Made by a program: the position numbers and the translations under genes. A model generated the notes under the pieces. The model ran no database searches. It had not been told where the DNA came from and worked only from the letters and a program-made list of their open reading frames with translations. Source: Psychroserpens algicola (GTDB taxonomy: Bacteria; Bacteroidota; Bacteroidia; Flavobacteriales; Flavobacteriaceae). Taken from it: a DNA stretch of 64,000 nt. Of the stretch, positions 55,536 to 63,782 are shown piece by piece (positions within the stretch are counted from its first letter, which is position 1; every line of letters starts with the position of its first letter). Location: positions 62,001-126,000 of the forward strand of contig NZ_JACNMJ010000008.1 in NCBI RefSeq assembly GCF_014526325.1. Reading direction: 5' to 3'.

Positions 55536-56639
55536 ATGAATAAAAAAACAAGCACAATAGCACTTTGTATTTTATGTGCCATTTTTACACTGAATAGCTG
55601 TAAGAATGCAGCTGAAAAGGTAGAAGAAACAACTGAAGGAAAAGAGACTGAAAAAACAGTATTTGCCAGTGATGTCATTCCGTTTTTTGATCATTGGAAA
55701 TTAATTTTAGGTGATGGATCTAATGTTGGAATTGCCAATAACTTTGAAAACAAGGATTACTTTTATACAACTAACGATGGTAAAAATAATTGGGTGGTTT
55801 TTAAAACACCTAATGGAGGCAATACACATGGCACCTCAAATAATACAAGAACCGAATTAGCACAAACCAAAAAATGGTATCCTAAAACAGCAGATGATAA
55901 ATTAACAGCAACCTTAAAAGTTATGAATGTATCTGCTACTGGAGATGCACGCGTTGCGGCTTCGCATGCGGTTGTTGTAGGACAAATTCATAGTGCAGAT
56001 AAGCACGAAAATGAACCTTTAAAAATTTTCTACAAAAAATTTCCAGGTCATACCAAAGGCTCTGTGTTTTGGCATTATGAAATCAATACAGCTGGTGATG
56101 ATAATTCAGGACGCTGGGATTTTTCTTCTGCAGTTTGGGGACATGATTTTTCAGTAGTTGGTGATACAGAAAACACCTATCCTGAAGAACCAAAAGATGG
56201 GATTGCTTTAGGTGAAGAATTTAGTTATGAAGTGGTAGTTAAGGATGGTATTATGACTTTGAAGTTTACAAGTGAAGGTCATGAAACCAAGACCTTTACT
56301 AAAAACTTAATTGAATCCGAATACACAACAAAAGCAGATATCCCAGAGCAAACGCAAAAACTATTTGTACCTATTGGTCAGGATGGTGTGGAACGGAAAG
56401 AAGCTTATGCAGGTGAAGGCTGTTTTTTTAAACTTGGTGCCTACAATCAAACCAATGGAAAATCACCAAAAGTAAATAGAAACTGGTGTTCTGGAGCTGA
56501 AACCCATGATGGTGATGTTCAAAAACAATATGCCGACGGAAATTACGCGGAAGTTTGGTTTAAAACGGGAAGTATTTCAGTAAGCGACAATGCTGTATCT
56601 AACGAAGGCTATTTTAGTAAAAATGATAAAGTAAAATAA
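55536..56639 (+). CDS. Alginate lyase, PL7 family, lipoprotein (paralogue C)
   Basis: 367 residues with a lipobox at Cys22 (FTLNSC). PL7 motifs are NTRTELAQ, VVGQIHSADK and FFKLGAYNQ. Long segments match the paralogue at 51298, including NEPLKIFYKKFPGHTKGSVF, but the C-terminus carries an extra loop (NRNWCSGAETHDGD) with a cysteine and a short extra tail. It lies between the Nramp-fold gene and the SDR gene (12 nt). Confidence 0.92.
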   Translation: MNKKTSTIALCILCAIFTLNSCKNAAEKVEETTEGKETEKTVFASDVIPFFDHWKLILGDGSNVGIANNFENKDYFYTTNDGKNNWVVFKTPNGGNTHGTSNNTRTELAQTKKWYPKTADDKLTATLKVMNVSATGDARVAASHAVVVGQIHSADKHENEPLKIFYKKFPGHTKGSVFWHYEINTAGDDNSGRWDFSSAVWGHDFSVVGDTENTYPEEPKDGIALGEEFSYEVVVKDGIMTLKFTSEGHETKTFTKNLIESEYTTKADIPEQTQKLFVPIGQDGVERKEAYAGEGCFFKLGAYNQTNGKSPKVNRNWCSGAETHDGDVQKQYADGNYAEVWFKTGSISVSDNAVSNEGYFSKNDKVK

Positions 56640-56651
56640 ATTAGAATAGAG

Positions 56652-57419
56652 ATGATAAATAATAAACTTTCAGGAAAAAACATATTAATCACAGCAGGAG
56701 CACAAGGAATAGGCGAAGCCATTACCAAGCATTTTATAGATAGTGGCGCTAATGTTGCCATTCACTACTTTTCGAGTGCCGATACTGCCAATACCTTGGT
56801 TGATTACGCAACTAGTAAAGGACTAAAAGCAGTTGCCATTAGTGGTGATTTAACAAAAGAATCGGATGCAAATGCTTTAGTTGAAAAAACAGTGGAAACC
56901 TTGGGAAGCTTAGACATACTTATTAATAACGCAGGTTCATTGGTTGCTCGCAAAATGCTTAATGAATTAGAAGCTGACTTCTGGCATAAAGTTATGGATA
57001 TAAACATGACATCTATGCAATTTGTAACGCGAGCTGCTGCTCCTTATTTGGCAAAAAATGGCAACAGTAGTATTGTTAATTTGGCATCACTTGCAGGACG
57101 AAAAGGCGGACATCCAGGTTCATTAGTGTATGCAACTAGTAAAGGAGCCATCCTAACTTATACGCGTGCACTTTCAACGGAACTTGGTCCAAAAGGGATC
57201 CGTGTTAATGCGGTTGCACCTGGTTTAATTTTAGGAACATCATTCCATAATACACACACAACAAAAGAATCTGCAGCCAAAACAATTGAAGGTATACCTA
57301 TTAATCGCGCAGGAAATGCTGACGATGTTGCTAGAGCAGTTTTATATCTAGCATCTGAATATGATGGCTTTATTACAGGTGCAACGCTTGATATTAATGG
57401 TGGTGTGTACAATATGTAG
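56652..57419 (+). CDS. SDR oxidoreductase, probable DEH reductase
   Basis: 255 residues of the classical short-chain dehydrogenase family. The NAD(P) motif is TAGAQGIG (14-21), NNAG is at 92-95, and the catalytic residues are Ser146, Tyr160 and Lys164 (YATSK). In alginate catabolism this family reduces 4-deoxy-L-erythro-5-hexoseulose uronate (DEH) to 2-keto-3-deoxygluconate, and the position at the end of the lyase operon supports that role. A generic SDR of other function cannot be excluded by sequence alone. Confidence 0.82.
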   Translation: MINNKLSGKNILITAGAQGIGEAITKHFIDSGANVAIHYFSSADTANTLVDYATSKGLKAVAISGDLTKESDANALVEKTVETLGSLDILINNAGSLVARKMLNELEADFWHKVMDINMTSMQFVTRAAAPYLAKNGNSSIVNLASLAGRKGGHPGSLVYATSKGAILTYTRALSTELGPKGIRVNAVAPGLILGTSFHNTHTTKESAAKTIEGIPINRAGNADDVARAVLYLASEYDGFITGATLDINGGVYNM

Positions 57420-57526
57420 TGTGGTACTGAATTATAATAAGGACAAAATCACAAATACATATTAAAGTTTTTCTATCTGTCAGAAATCAAAATAGAATAG
57501 ATTTCAGTTAAATATCTATACTTTAT
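57420..57526. other. Spacer between SDR and PL17 units
   Basis: Short AT-rich stretch without coding potential or an obvious terminator hairpin. The promoter and operator of the next unit follow. Confidence 0.4.
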
Positions 57527-57558
57527 TTGGAATTAAGCAAAAAAATCCCTTATATTGG
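57527..57558 (+). promoter_or_regulatory. Promoter of the PL17-kdgF unit
   Basis: TTG (57527-57529), a 21-nt spacer and TATATTGG (57551-57558), one mismatch from the consensus. As at the first alginate promoter, the -7 box overlaps the operator. Confidence 0.6.
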
Positions 57559-57580
57559 TAAACCAATCTGGTAAACCAAT
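57554..57580 (+). promoter_or_regulatory. Double operator, site 2 (alginate regulon)
   Basis: ATTGGTAAACCAAT (57554-57567), then TGGTAAACCA (57569-57578) and AT. Spacing between the two TGGT starts is 13 bp, as at sites 1 and 3. The operator ends 8 nt before the start codon, so the transcription start must lie within or next to it. Confidence 0.82.
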
Positions 57581-57588
57581 TTATTTGT

Positions 57589-59859
57589 ATGAAAAATCTA
57601 TCATCATTTGTATTCATTTTAGTTGCTGTTTTAGCAACCACATTTTCATGTAAAGATGAGGTTACCTCTGATCCAGCTAATGAGAATCAAACAATTTCTG
57701 ATGAACACCCAAAACTAATTTTGACTGCTCAAGGCGTCAACGATATTAGAGCTCAGTTAGGAACCATCCCAATTTTTGATAACACCTTAGCCAAGGTAAA
57801 AGAAGAAATAGATGCCGAAATTGAAGCAGGTATCGAAGTGCCAATTCCAAAAGATTATTCTGGTGGTTACACGCATGTACGACACAAACGTAATTGGGTC
57901 GTATTGCAAAAAGCAGGTGTATTATATCAAATTTTAGATGATGAAAAATATGCCAAATATGTCAAAGACATGTTAATGCAATATGAAGCTTTGTATAAAA
58001 CTTTACCGCTTCATCCAAAAACAAGATCTTATGCTAGAGGTAAATTATTCTGGCAATGTTTAAATGATTCTAATTGGTTAGTGTATGTGAGTCAGGCCTA
58101 CGATTGTATTTATAATTATTTGTCTGAAGAAGAGCGCAACAAATTAGAAACAAATCTGTTTAGACCATTCGCAGATCATATTTCAATTGATAGTCCGCAG
58201 TTTTATCAGAGAGTTCACAATCATAGTACCTGGGGAAATGCAGCAGTAGGTATGATTGGTTTAGTAATGGACGATCAGGAATTGATTGATCGTGCTTTAT
58301 ACGGCATTAAAGATTTAAAACTGGATGCTACAAAAAAAGATGATGATGGCGGATTTTTAAACAAAGATGGAAAAGCCGGTTTTTTAGCCAATATAGAAGA
58401 ACCTTTTTCACCAGATGGCTATTATAATGAAGGACCATACTACCAACGCTACGCTATGTATCCTTTTTTAATTTTTGCAGAAGGTTTGCATAATGTAAAA
58501 CCCGAATTAAAAATATTTGAATACAAAGAAGGCGTATTACTAAAATCAATAAATGCCTTATTGAACTTATCAGATGCCGATGGTGATTTTTTTCCGCTTA
58601 ATGATGGTCAAAAAGGTATGTCATATTACAATAGCGCTTTAGTTACAGCAGTAGATATTTCATATCATTATGGAGACCAAGATCCTGGTTTATTAAGTAT
58701 TGCCAAAGAGCAAAACCAAGTATTGTTAGACGATTCTGGTTTGGCTGTAGCTTTAGGTATTAAAAACGGAGAATCTAAACCCTTCACTAAAACATCTATC
58801 AACTTATCTGATGGACAAAATGGAACTCAAGGTGGCGTGGCTATTTTAAGGAACGAGAATATTGAGTTGGTGTTTAAGTATGCAGCACAAGGCTCTAGCC
58901 ATGGTCATTATGATAAATTGTCCTATTCATTATATGAAAACGGAGAAGAGGTTATTCAAGATTATGGCTTAGCTCGTTTTGTAAATATCGAGCAAAAAGG
59001 AGGCGGAAATTACCTAAAGGAGAACAAAACTTGGGCAAAACAAACCATTGCGCATAACACCTTAATACAAAACGAAAACTCTCATTTTAATGCGAAATAT
59101 GATATAGGAAGTCAGCATCATTCGGTACTACATTATTTTTCTTCAGAAAATGAAAATGTACAAGCAGCAAGTGCCAAAGAACCTAATGCCTATCCTGGAA
59201 CAGAAATGCTTCGTACGATGGCTGTCATTAAAGATGAAGATTTTGAAAAGCCATACATGCTGGATATTATGAAGGTAACTTCGGCTTCAACGAACCAATA
59301 TGATTTTCCTTTTTATTATTTCGGACAAGTATTACAAACTAATTTTGAATACAAGACAAAAGAAACTTTACAAGCTTTGGGGAGTAAAAATGGATATCAA
59401 CATTTATATTTAGAAGCTAGAGCAAAAGCAAATAGTGATAATTCTAAATTTTCATGGTTCAACAATAATAAATTTTATACACTAACAACTGTAACTAATA
59501 ATAATGATGAATTGTTATTCACAAGAATTGGTGCTAACGATCCTGAATTTAATTTACGTCGTGATCCAGCATTAATACTTAGAGCAAAAACTACAAAAAA
59601 CAGAATATTTGTTTCTGTAATAGAAGCACATGGAAGTTATAGTCCAGTGACAGAATCTGCTAAGAACTCAAACAGTAATATCAAAAAATTAGATGTTGTT
59701 TTAGATACTGAAGATTATACTGCAATTTCTATCACCACTATAAACGATAATACTAAACTATTTATAACATCAAATACCAATGCTTCAAAAGAGGCAAAAC
59801 ATAACATAACAATCAACGATAAGAACTATGAGTGGTCGGGTTCTTATTATTTCAAATAA
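57589..59859 (+). CDS. Oligoalginate lyase, PL17 family, lipoprotein
   Basis: 756-residue exolytic lyase that releases unsaturated uronate monomers. The lipobox ends at Cys21 (ATTFSC). An N-terminal alpha-barrel domain (about 40-380) carries VHNHSTWGNAAVG (Asn211, His212) and the Tyr-rich YYNEGPYYQRYAMYPF segment (278-293), which match the catalytic region of PL17 enzymes such as Alg17c. The C-terminal heparinase II/III-like beta domain has GSSHGHYDKLSYSLYENG and AHNTLIQNE. It is the first gene of a two-gene unit with kdgF. Confidence 0.92.
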   Translation: MKNLSSFVFILVAVLATTFSCKDEVTSDPANENQTISDEHPKLILTAQGVNDIRAQLGTIPIFDNTLAKVKEEIDAEIEAGIEVPIPKDYSGGYTHVRHKRNWVVLQKAGVLYQILDDEKYAKYVKDMLMQYEALYKTLPLHPKTRSYARGKLFWQCLNDSNWLVYVSQAYDCIYNYLSEEERNKLETNLFRPFADHISIDSPQFYQRVHNHSTWGNAAVGMIGLVMDDQELIDRALYGIKDLKLDATKKDDDGGFLNKDGKAGFLANIEEPFSPDGYYNEGPYYQRYAMYPFLIFAEGLHNVKPELKIFEYKEGVLLKSINALLNLSDADGDFFPLNDGQKGMSYYNSALVTAVDISYHYGDQDPGLLSIAKEQNQVLLDDSGLAVALGIKNGESKPFTKTSINLSDGQNGTQGGVAILRNENIELVFKYAAQGSSHGHYDKLSYSLYENGEEVIQDYGLARFVNIEQKGGGNYLKENKTWAKQTIAHNTLIQNENSHFNAKYDIGSQHHSVLHYFSSENENVQAASAKEPNAYPGTEMLRTMAVIKDEDFEKPYMLDIMKVTSASTNQYDFPFYYFGQVLQTNFEYKTKETLQALGSKNGYQHLYLEARAKANSDNSKFSWFNNNKFYTLTTVTNNNDELLFTRIGANDPEFNLRRDPALILRAKTTKNRIFVSVIEAHGSYSPVTESAKNSNSNIKKLDVVLDTEDYTAISITTINDNTKLFITSNTNASKEAKHNITINDKNYEWSGSYYFK

Positions 59860-59921
59860 AACAAGAACAATAAATCAATAATCACACTGAGCTAAGAGGA
59901 GCTCATAAAATTAAAAAACAT

Positions 59922-60302
59922 ATGAAACGATTTAGTGAAAAGTATATCATTACTAAAGATATGGAATGGGAAGAACTTGGAGGAGGAGTCTCAAGAAAGT
60001 TTTTAGGATATGATAACCAAATCATGATGGTAAGAGTAAAATTTGAAAAAGGTGCATTAGGTTCACCGCATCAACATTTTCATACACAAGCTACATTTTG
60101 TGTGTCTGGTAAATTTGAATTTGAAATTGATGGTGTAAAGCAAATTGTTGAAGCAGGAGATGGCGTGTATATTGAGCCTAATTTGTTACATAGTGCTGTT
60201 TGTTTAGAAGAAGGTGAGTTGATTGACACATTTAGCCCAGTAAGAGAAGATTTCTTAAGTGGTGACGGAGTATCTTATTTTGGAGACAAGAATTCAAAAT
60301 AA
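59922..60302 (+). CDS. kdgF: KdgF-type cupin, unsaturated uronate ring opening
   Basis: 126-residue cupin. The metal ligands expected for KdgF are His50, His52, Gln56 and His90 (SPHQHFHTQATF, PNLLHSAVCLEEG). KdgF converts the cyclic 4,5-unsaturated monouronates made by exolyases to linear DEH. It follows the PL17 gene by 62 nt and precedes the susC promoter, in line with the known co-occurrence of KdgF with alginate and pectin pathways. Confidence 0.9.
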   Translation: MKRFSEKYIITKDMEWEELGGGVSRKFLGYDNQIMMVRVKFEKGALGSPHQHFHTQATFCVSGKFEFEIDGVKQIVEAGDGVYIEPNLLHSAVCLEEGELIDTFSPVREDFLSGDGVSYFGDKNSK

Positions 60303-60420
60303 AATTTTACTACACCTATATCTTAGCGCTTGATTTGTGGTAATATTCTTACAAAAAAGAAAATGTTTGCTATATTAACCTGATTATTTTCTTTTTTAAC
60401 ATATAAAATTTACGAAAACG
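60303..60420. other. Spacer between kdgF and the susC promoter
   Basis: 118 nt of AT-rich non-coding DNA. No terminator with a good stem is visible here, so the first hairpin met by kdgF transcripts is the one at 60487. Confidence 0.4.
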
Positions 60421-60450
60421 TTGGAATTAACAAAATTTTATATATATTTG
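60421..60450 (+). promoter_or_regulatory. Promoter of the susCD unit
   Basis: TTG (60421-60423), a 19-nt spacer and TATATTTG (60443-60450), a perfect consensus with the same overlap with the operator as at 46050. Confidence 0.8.
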
Positions 60451-60473
60451 GTAAACCAATCTGGTAAACCAAT
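60448..60473 (+). promoter_or_regulatory. Double operator, site 3 (alginate regulon)
   Basis: TTGGTAAACCAAT (60448-60460), C, then TGGTAAACCAAT (60462-60473); identical across 26 bases to site 2. It lies on the -7 box and predicted start site of the susC promoter. Confidence 0.84.
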
Positions 60474-60486
60474 TTATTTTTAAAGA

Positions 60487-60515
60487 AAAAAGGACAGGGT
60501 GGGCCTATCCTTTTT
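60487..60515 (+). terminator. Terminator-like hairpin in the susC 5' leader
   Basis: AAAAAGGACAGG (60487-60498) pairs with CCTATCCTTTTT (60504-60515), one C-A mismatch, 5-nt loop. The T run is part of the stem. It lies downstream of the susC promoter, so it may be an attenuator. It is followed by two further hairpins, TTACTTC/GAAGTAA (60522-60528/60538-60544) and TTACTG/CAGTAA (60554-60559/60563-60568). Confidence 0.6.
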
Positions 60516-60657
60516 CTAACATTACTTCAATAAGACCGAAGTAAAAAAAGTAATTACTGAAGCAGTAAATACATAAGCAAAGATACAAATTTATTTGCTA
60601 TGCATTGAGCTTTGGTAATTGTAAATACTAACTAATTTTAATTATAAAAGATTAATT

Positions 60658-63600
60658 ATGAATTTAAAAAACAAACTACCGCTACTCTTTGCACTGTTGT
60701 TTAGTGTGACAGTGTTAGCACAAGAAAGCTTCTTGCTTAGAGGTACAGTTGTTTCAGAAGTTGAAAAGCAACCTATTCCAGGTGTGAACGTTTTAGTTCT
60801 TAACACTACAAGAGGTGCATCCACAGATTTTGATGGGAACTTTGAAATCAGAGTTTCAAGTGGTGAAGTCCTACAATTTTCTTATTTAGGATACGTCACA
60901 AAAACAGTAATTATTGATAACCAGACAACTTTAACAGTCTCATTAGCCGAAGATGCAGCTAAATTAGATGAAGTTGTTGTTATTGGTTATGGTACTCAAA
61001 AGAAAAGCCATTTAACTGGAGCGATATCGAAAGTTAAAAATGAGAAGCTTGATCAAATTCCTGTTTCAAGGGTTGATGATGCTTTAATTGGTCAGGTTTC
61101 TGGGGTTAATATTCAAGCGACAAATGCTGAAGCAGGTGGAGCGCCTACTATTACCATTAGAGGTGTAGGGTCAATTACCGCCGACTCTGGTCCAGCAGTA
61201 GTGGTTGATGGTGTTGTTGTAAGTTCTGATTTCTTAGGAAACTTAGATATGAACGATATTGAGTCTTTTGAAGTTTTAAAGGATGCTGCATCTGCAGCAA
61301 TTTATGGTAGTGAAGGATCTAATGGTGTAATTCTTATTACAACAAAAAGTGGTAAGGAAGGAAAAACCAGATTTAGCTACCAAACATATACAGGTTTTAA
61401 AGAAGCTCACGGAAGTGATGATTATAGAAAAAGTGTGGCTGATTGGGCTAGAATTGAACAAGCAGCAACAGGAACATTATCAGGTGAAACTCTTTATGCA
61501 CAATTACTAGTTGCAACTACAGGTGTTGATAGAGATTGGCAAGATGTATTTTTTGATGGAGGGACGGTAACAAGTCATTCATTTGCTGCTAGAGGTGGTT
61601 CAGAAACTACTAAGTTTAGTACATCTTTAAGATATCTTCATGATGAAGGTGTTGTTATTACAGATGATTTTAAATTATATACAGGATCATTAAAAGTAGA
61701 TTCTAAATTAGGAGAAAAATTTAAATTCGGTATTCGTGCAACTCCGTCTTATACAGAGCAAAGACGATTACCAACATCTATACACAATCCAATACGTCAA
61801 TCACCATGGTTACCTATTTACCATACCGAAGAGACGCTTCAATTTGTTAATCAAGATACTTATCCAGATATTGGTGTAGGGGATTACTTCTACGAAAACC
61901 ATTTAATTAATTTAGATTTGGATAATGATGGTAACAATGAAAGACCTCGTACTTCAGGTGATTCTAACCCATATGCACAATATGTAGAAAGAGAGCATTA
62001 TGAATATAATACTAAATTATACGGGTCTACATTTTTAAGCTATGAGATTTTAGAAGGCTTAACTGCAAAAACATCACTTGGTGTTACTTTAGAGCAGCGT
62101 AAAAGAACAAGATGGGATGGTACACAACATCATGCCGCTGGAGCTAGTAGAGCGCAATATAATTTGCAAAATAGATTCCGAACGAGATTAGTTTCTGATA
62201 ATACACTATCTTATAATAAGATATTTAATGATGATCATGAAATCAATGTGTTAGCAGGTTTAACTGTTCAACAAAGAAAAAGTGAAGACAGTGATATTAC
62301 TGGAAATGGTTATTCAAATGATTTACTTCCAAACCTTCAGGGAGCAACTTCAATTTCTGAGTATGGAGAAATCAATACTGAGCTAAAAAAAGTAGGTTAC
62401 TTTGCTAGGGTAAATTATGCTTATAAAGATAAATATTTATTTAATGCTTCTTTTAGACGTGATGGTAGTTCTGTTTTTGGTATCAATTCAAAGTGGGGTA
62501 ATTTCCCTGCAGCATCGATAGGTTGGAATGTTCATAATGAAGATTTCTTAATCGATAGTGATGTGATAAACAACTTAAAACTAAGAGTAAGTTATGGTTT
62601 TACTGGTGCTGAGAATTTTAATGTAGGTAATGATATCGTAAATGTATGGCCTTACTTAGCATTATTGCAAAATTCAAATGCTATTACAGAAGGAAGTATA
62701 TCTCCTGGTGTTTCTCCTCTTAACATTGCAAATGCTTTATTACAATGGGAAGCTTCTGAAGAATTTAACCCAGCAATTGATTTTGGATTTTTTAATAACA
62801 GAATATCAGGATCTTTAGATTACTACCAAAGAACTAGTGACGAGTTACTATTAGAAAATCCTGTATCTTATATTACTGGATTTACAAGTGGTATTGTAAA
62901 TTTAGGTGAGGTGCAAAACAGAGGATGGGAATTAGAATTAAGAACTAAAAATGTGGCTAAAGAGAATTTCTCTTGGAATACAACGTTAATTGCGTCTACT
63001 AACCAAAATGAATTATTAAGTTTTGGAGATTCTAACAATGCTCTTATCGAAGATACTTATGGTAGAAACTCACAATGGATTAACCGAATTGGAGAGCCAA
63101 TATCATCGTTTTGGGGATATGTTGTAGATACAGAAGCATATAACGAAACTGAATTTAGAACAACTTATGTTGATAACCCTTGGAATCGTATTAACGGTCA
63201 GGCAGATGATACTATCGTAAAGGATTTAAATGGTGATGGAATTATTACAGAAGAGGATAAAACAATTCTTGGTGATCCTTACCCAGATTTAGTATATAGT
63301 TTAACTAACGAATTTAAATTCGGAGCCTTTGATTTTTCTTTCATGATTCAAGGTAGCGTAGGTGCTCAAGTAAATAATATTGGTGATCAATATTTCTACA
63401 ACTGGTTTGGAAATAGAACTAGAAGTGGTGGTGAAGCTCAAGCCGTAGCTGATGGACTTGTACCACATGAATCTTTTATACAAGAAAAGGTGTTAACAAG
63501 CGAGGTTATCGCAAGTGCTGATTACTTCTCATTACGTAATGTAAGTCTTGGTTTCAATTTGCCAGAGGATTTAACATCAGAATTAGGTATCGAAGGATTG

Positions 63601-63765
63601 AGACTTTATGCAACTGCACAAAACCTGATTTATATCACTGCTGATGATTATCACGGTTTTAACCCAGAGCATATCGATGGAACTAACCCTAGAGCTTATG
63701 GTTCTCAAAGAGCGGGTACACCTATATTTAAAACAGTAACATTCGGTCTGAATATCGACTTTTAA
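60658..63765 (+). CDS. SusC-type TonB-linked outer-membrane transporter, alginate
   Basis: 1035-residue TonB-dependent transporter of the SusC/RagA family. A signal peptide (LLFALLFSVTVLAQ) is followed by a carboxypeptidase-regulatory-like domain (RGTVVSEVEKQPIPGVNVLV, about 28-105), the TonB box and plug start (LDEVVVIGYGTQKKSHLTGA), and plug motifs including VVDGVVV and ASAAIYGSEGSNGVILITTK, both typical of SusC. The barrel ends in FKTVTFGLNIDF. It lies directly before a SusD-like gene, and shared operators tie it to the lyase units, so alginate oligosaccharides are the likely substrate. Confidence 0.93.
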   Translation: MNLKNKLPLLFALLFSVTVLAQESFLLRGTVVSEVEKQPIPGVNVLVLNTTRGASTDFDGNFEIRVSSGEVLQFSYLGYVTKTVIIDNQTTLTVSLAEDAAKLDEVVVIGYGTQKKSHLTGAISKVKNEKLDQIPVSRVDDALIGQVSGVNIQATNAEAGGAPTITIRGVGSITADSGPAVVVDGVVVSSDFLGNLDMNDIESFEVLKDAASAAIYGSEGSNGVILITTKSGKEGKTRFSYQTYTGFKEAHGSDDYRKSVADWARIEQAATGTLSGETLYAQLLVATTGVDRDWQDVFFDGGTVTSHSFAARGGSETTKFSTSLRYLHDEGVVITDDFKLYTGSLKVDSKLGEKFKFGIRATPSYTEQRRLPTSIHNPIRQSPWLPIYHTEETLQFVNQDTYPDIGVGDYFYENHLINLDLDNDGNNERPRTSGDSNPYAQYVEREHYEYNTKLYGSTFLSYEILEGLTAKTSLGVTLEQRKRTRWDGTQHHAAGASRAQYNLQNRFRTRLVSDNTLSYNKIFNDDHEINVLAGLTVQQRKSEDSDITGNGYSNDLLPNLQGATSISEYGEINTELKKVGYFARVNYAYKDKYLFNASFRRDGSSVFGINSKWGNFPAASIGWNVHNEDFLIDSDVINNLKLRVSYGFTGAENFNVGNDIVNVWPYLALLQNSNAITEGSISPGVSPLNIANALLQWEASEEFNPAIDFGFFNNRISGSLDYYQRTSDELLLENPVSYITGFTSGIVNLGEVQNRGWELELRTKNVAKENFSWNTTLIASTNQNELLSFGDSNNALIEDTYGRNSQWINRIGEPISSFWGYVVDTEAYNETEFRTTYVDNPWNRINGQADDTIVKDLNGDGIITEEDKTILGDPYPDLVYSLTNEFKFGAFDFSFMIQGSVGAQVNNIGDQYFYNWFGNRTRSGGEAQAVADGLVPHESFIQEKVLTSEVIASADYFSLRNVSLGFNLPEDLTSELGIEGLRLYATAQNLIYITADDYHGFNPEHIDGTNPRAYGSQRAGTPIFKTVTFGLNIDF

Positions 63766-63782
63766 TTAAAAAAAAATAAATT

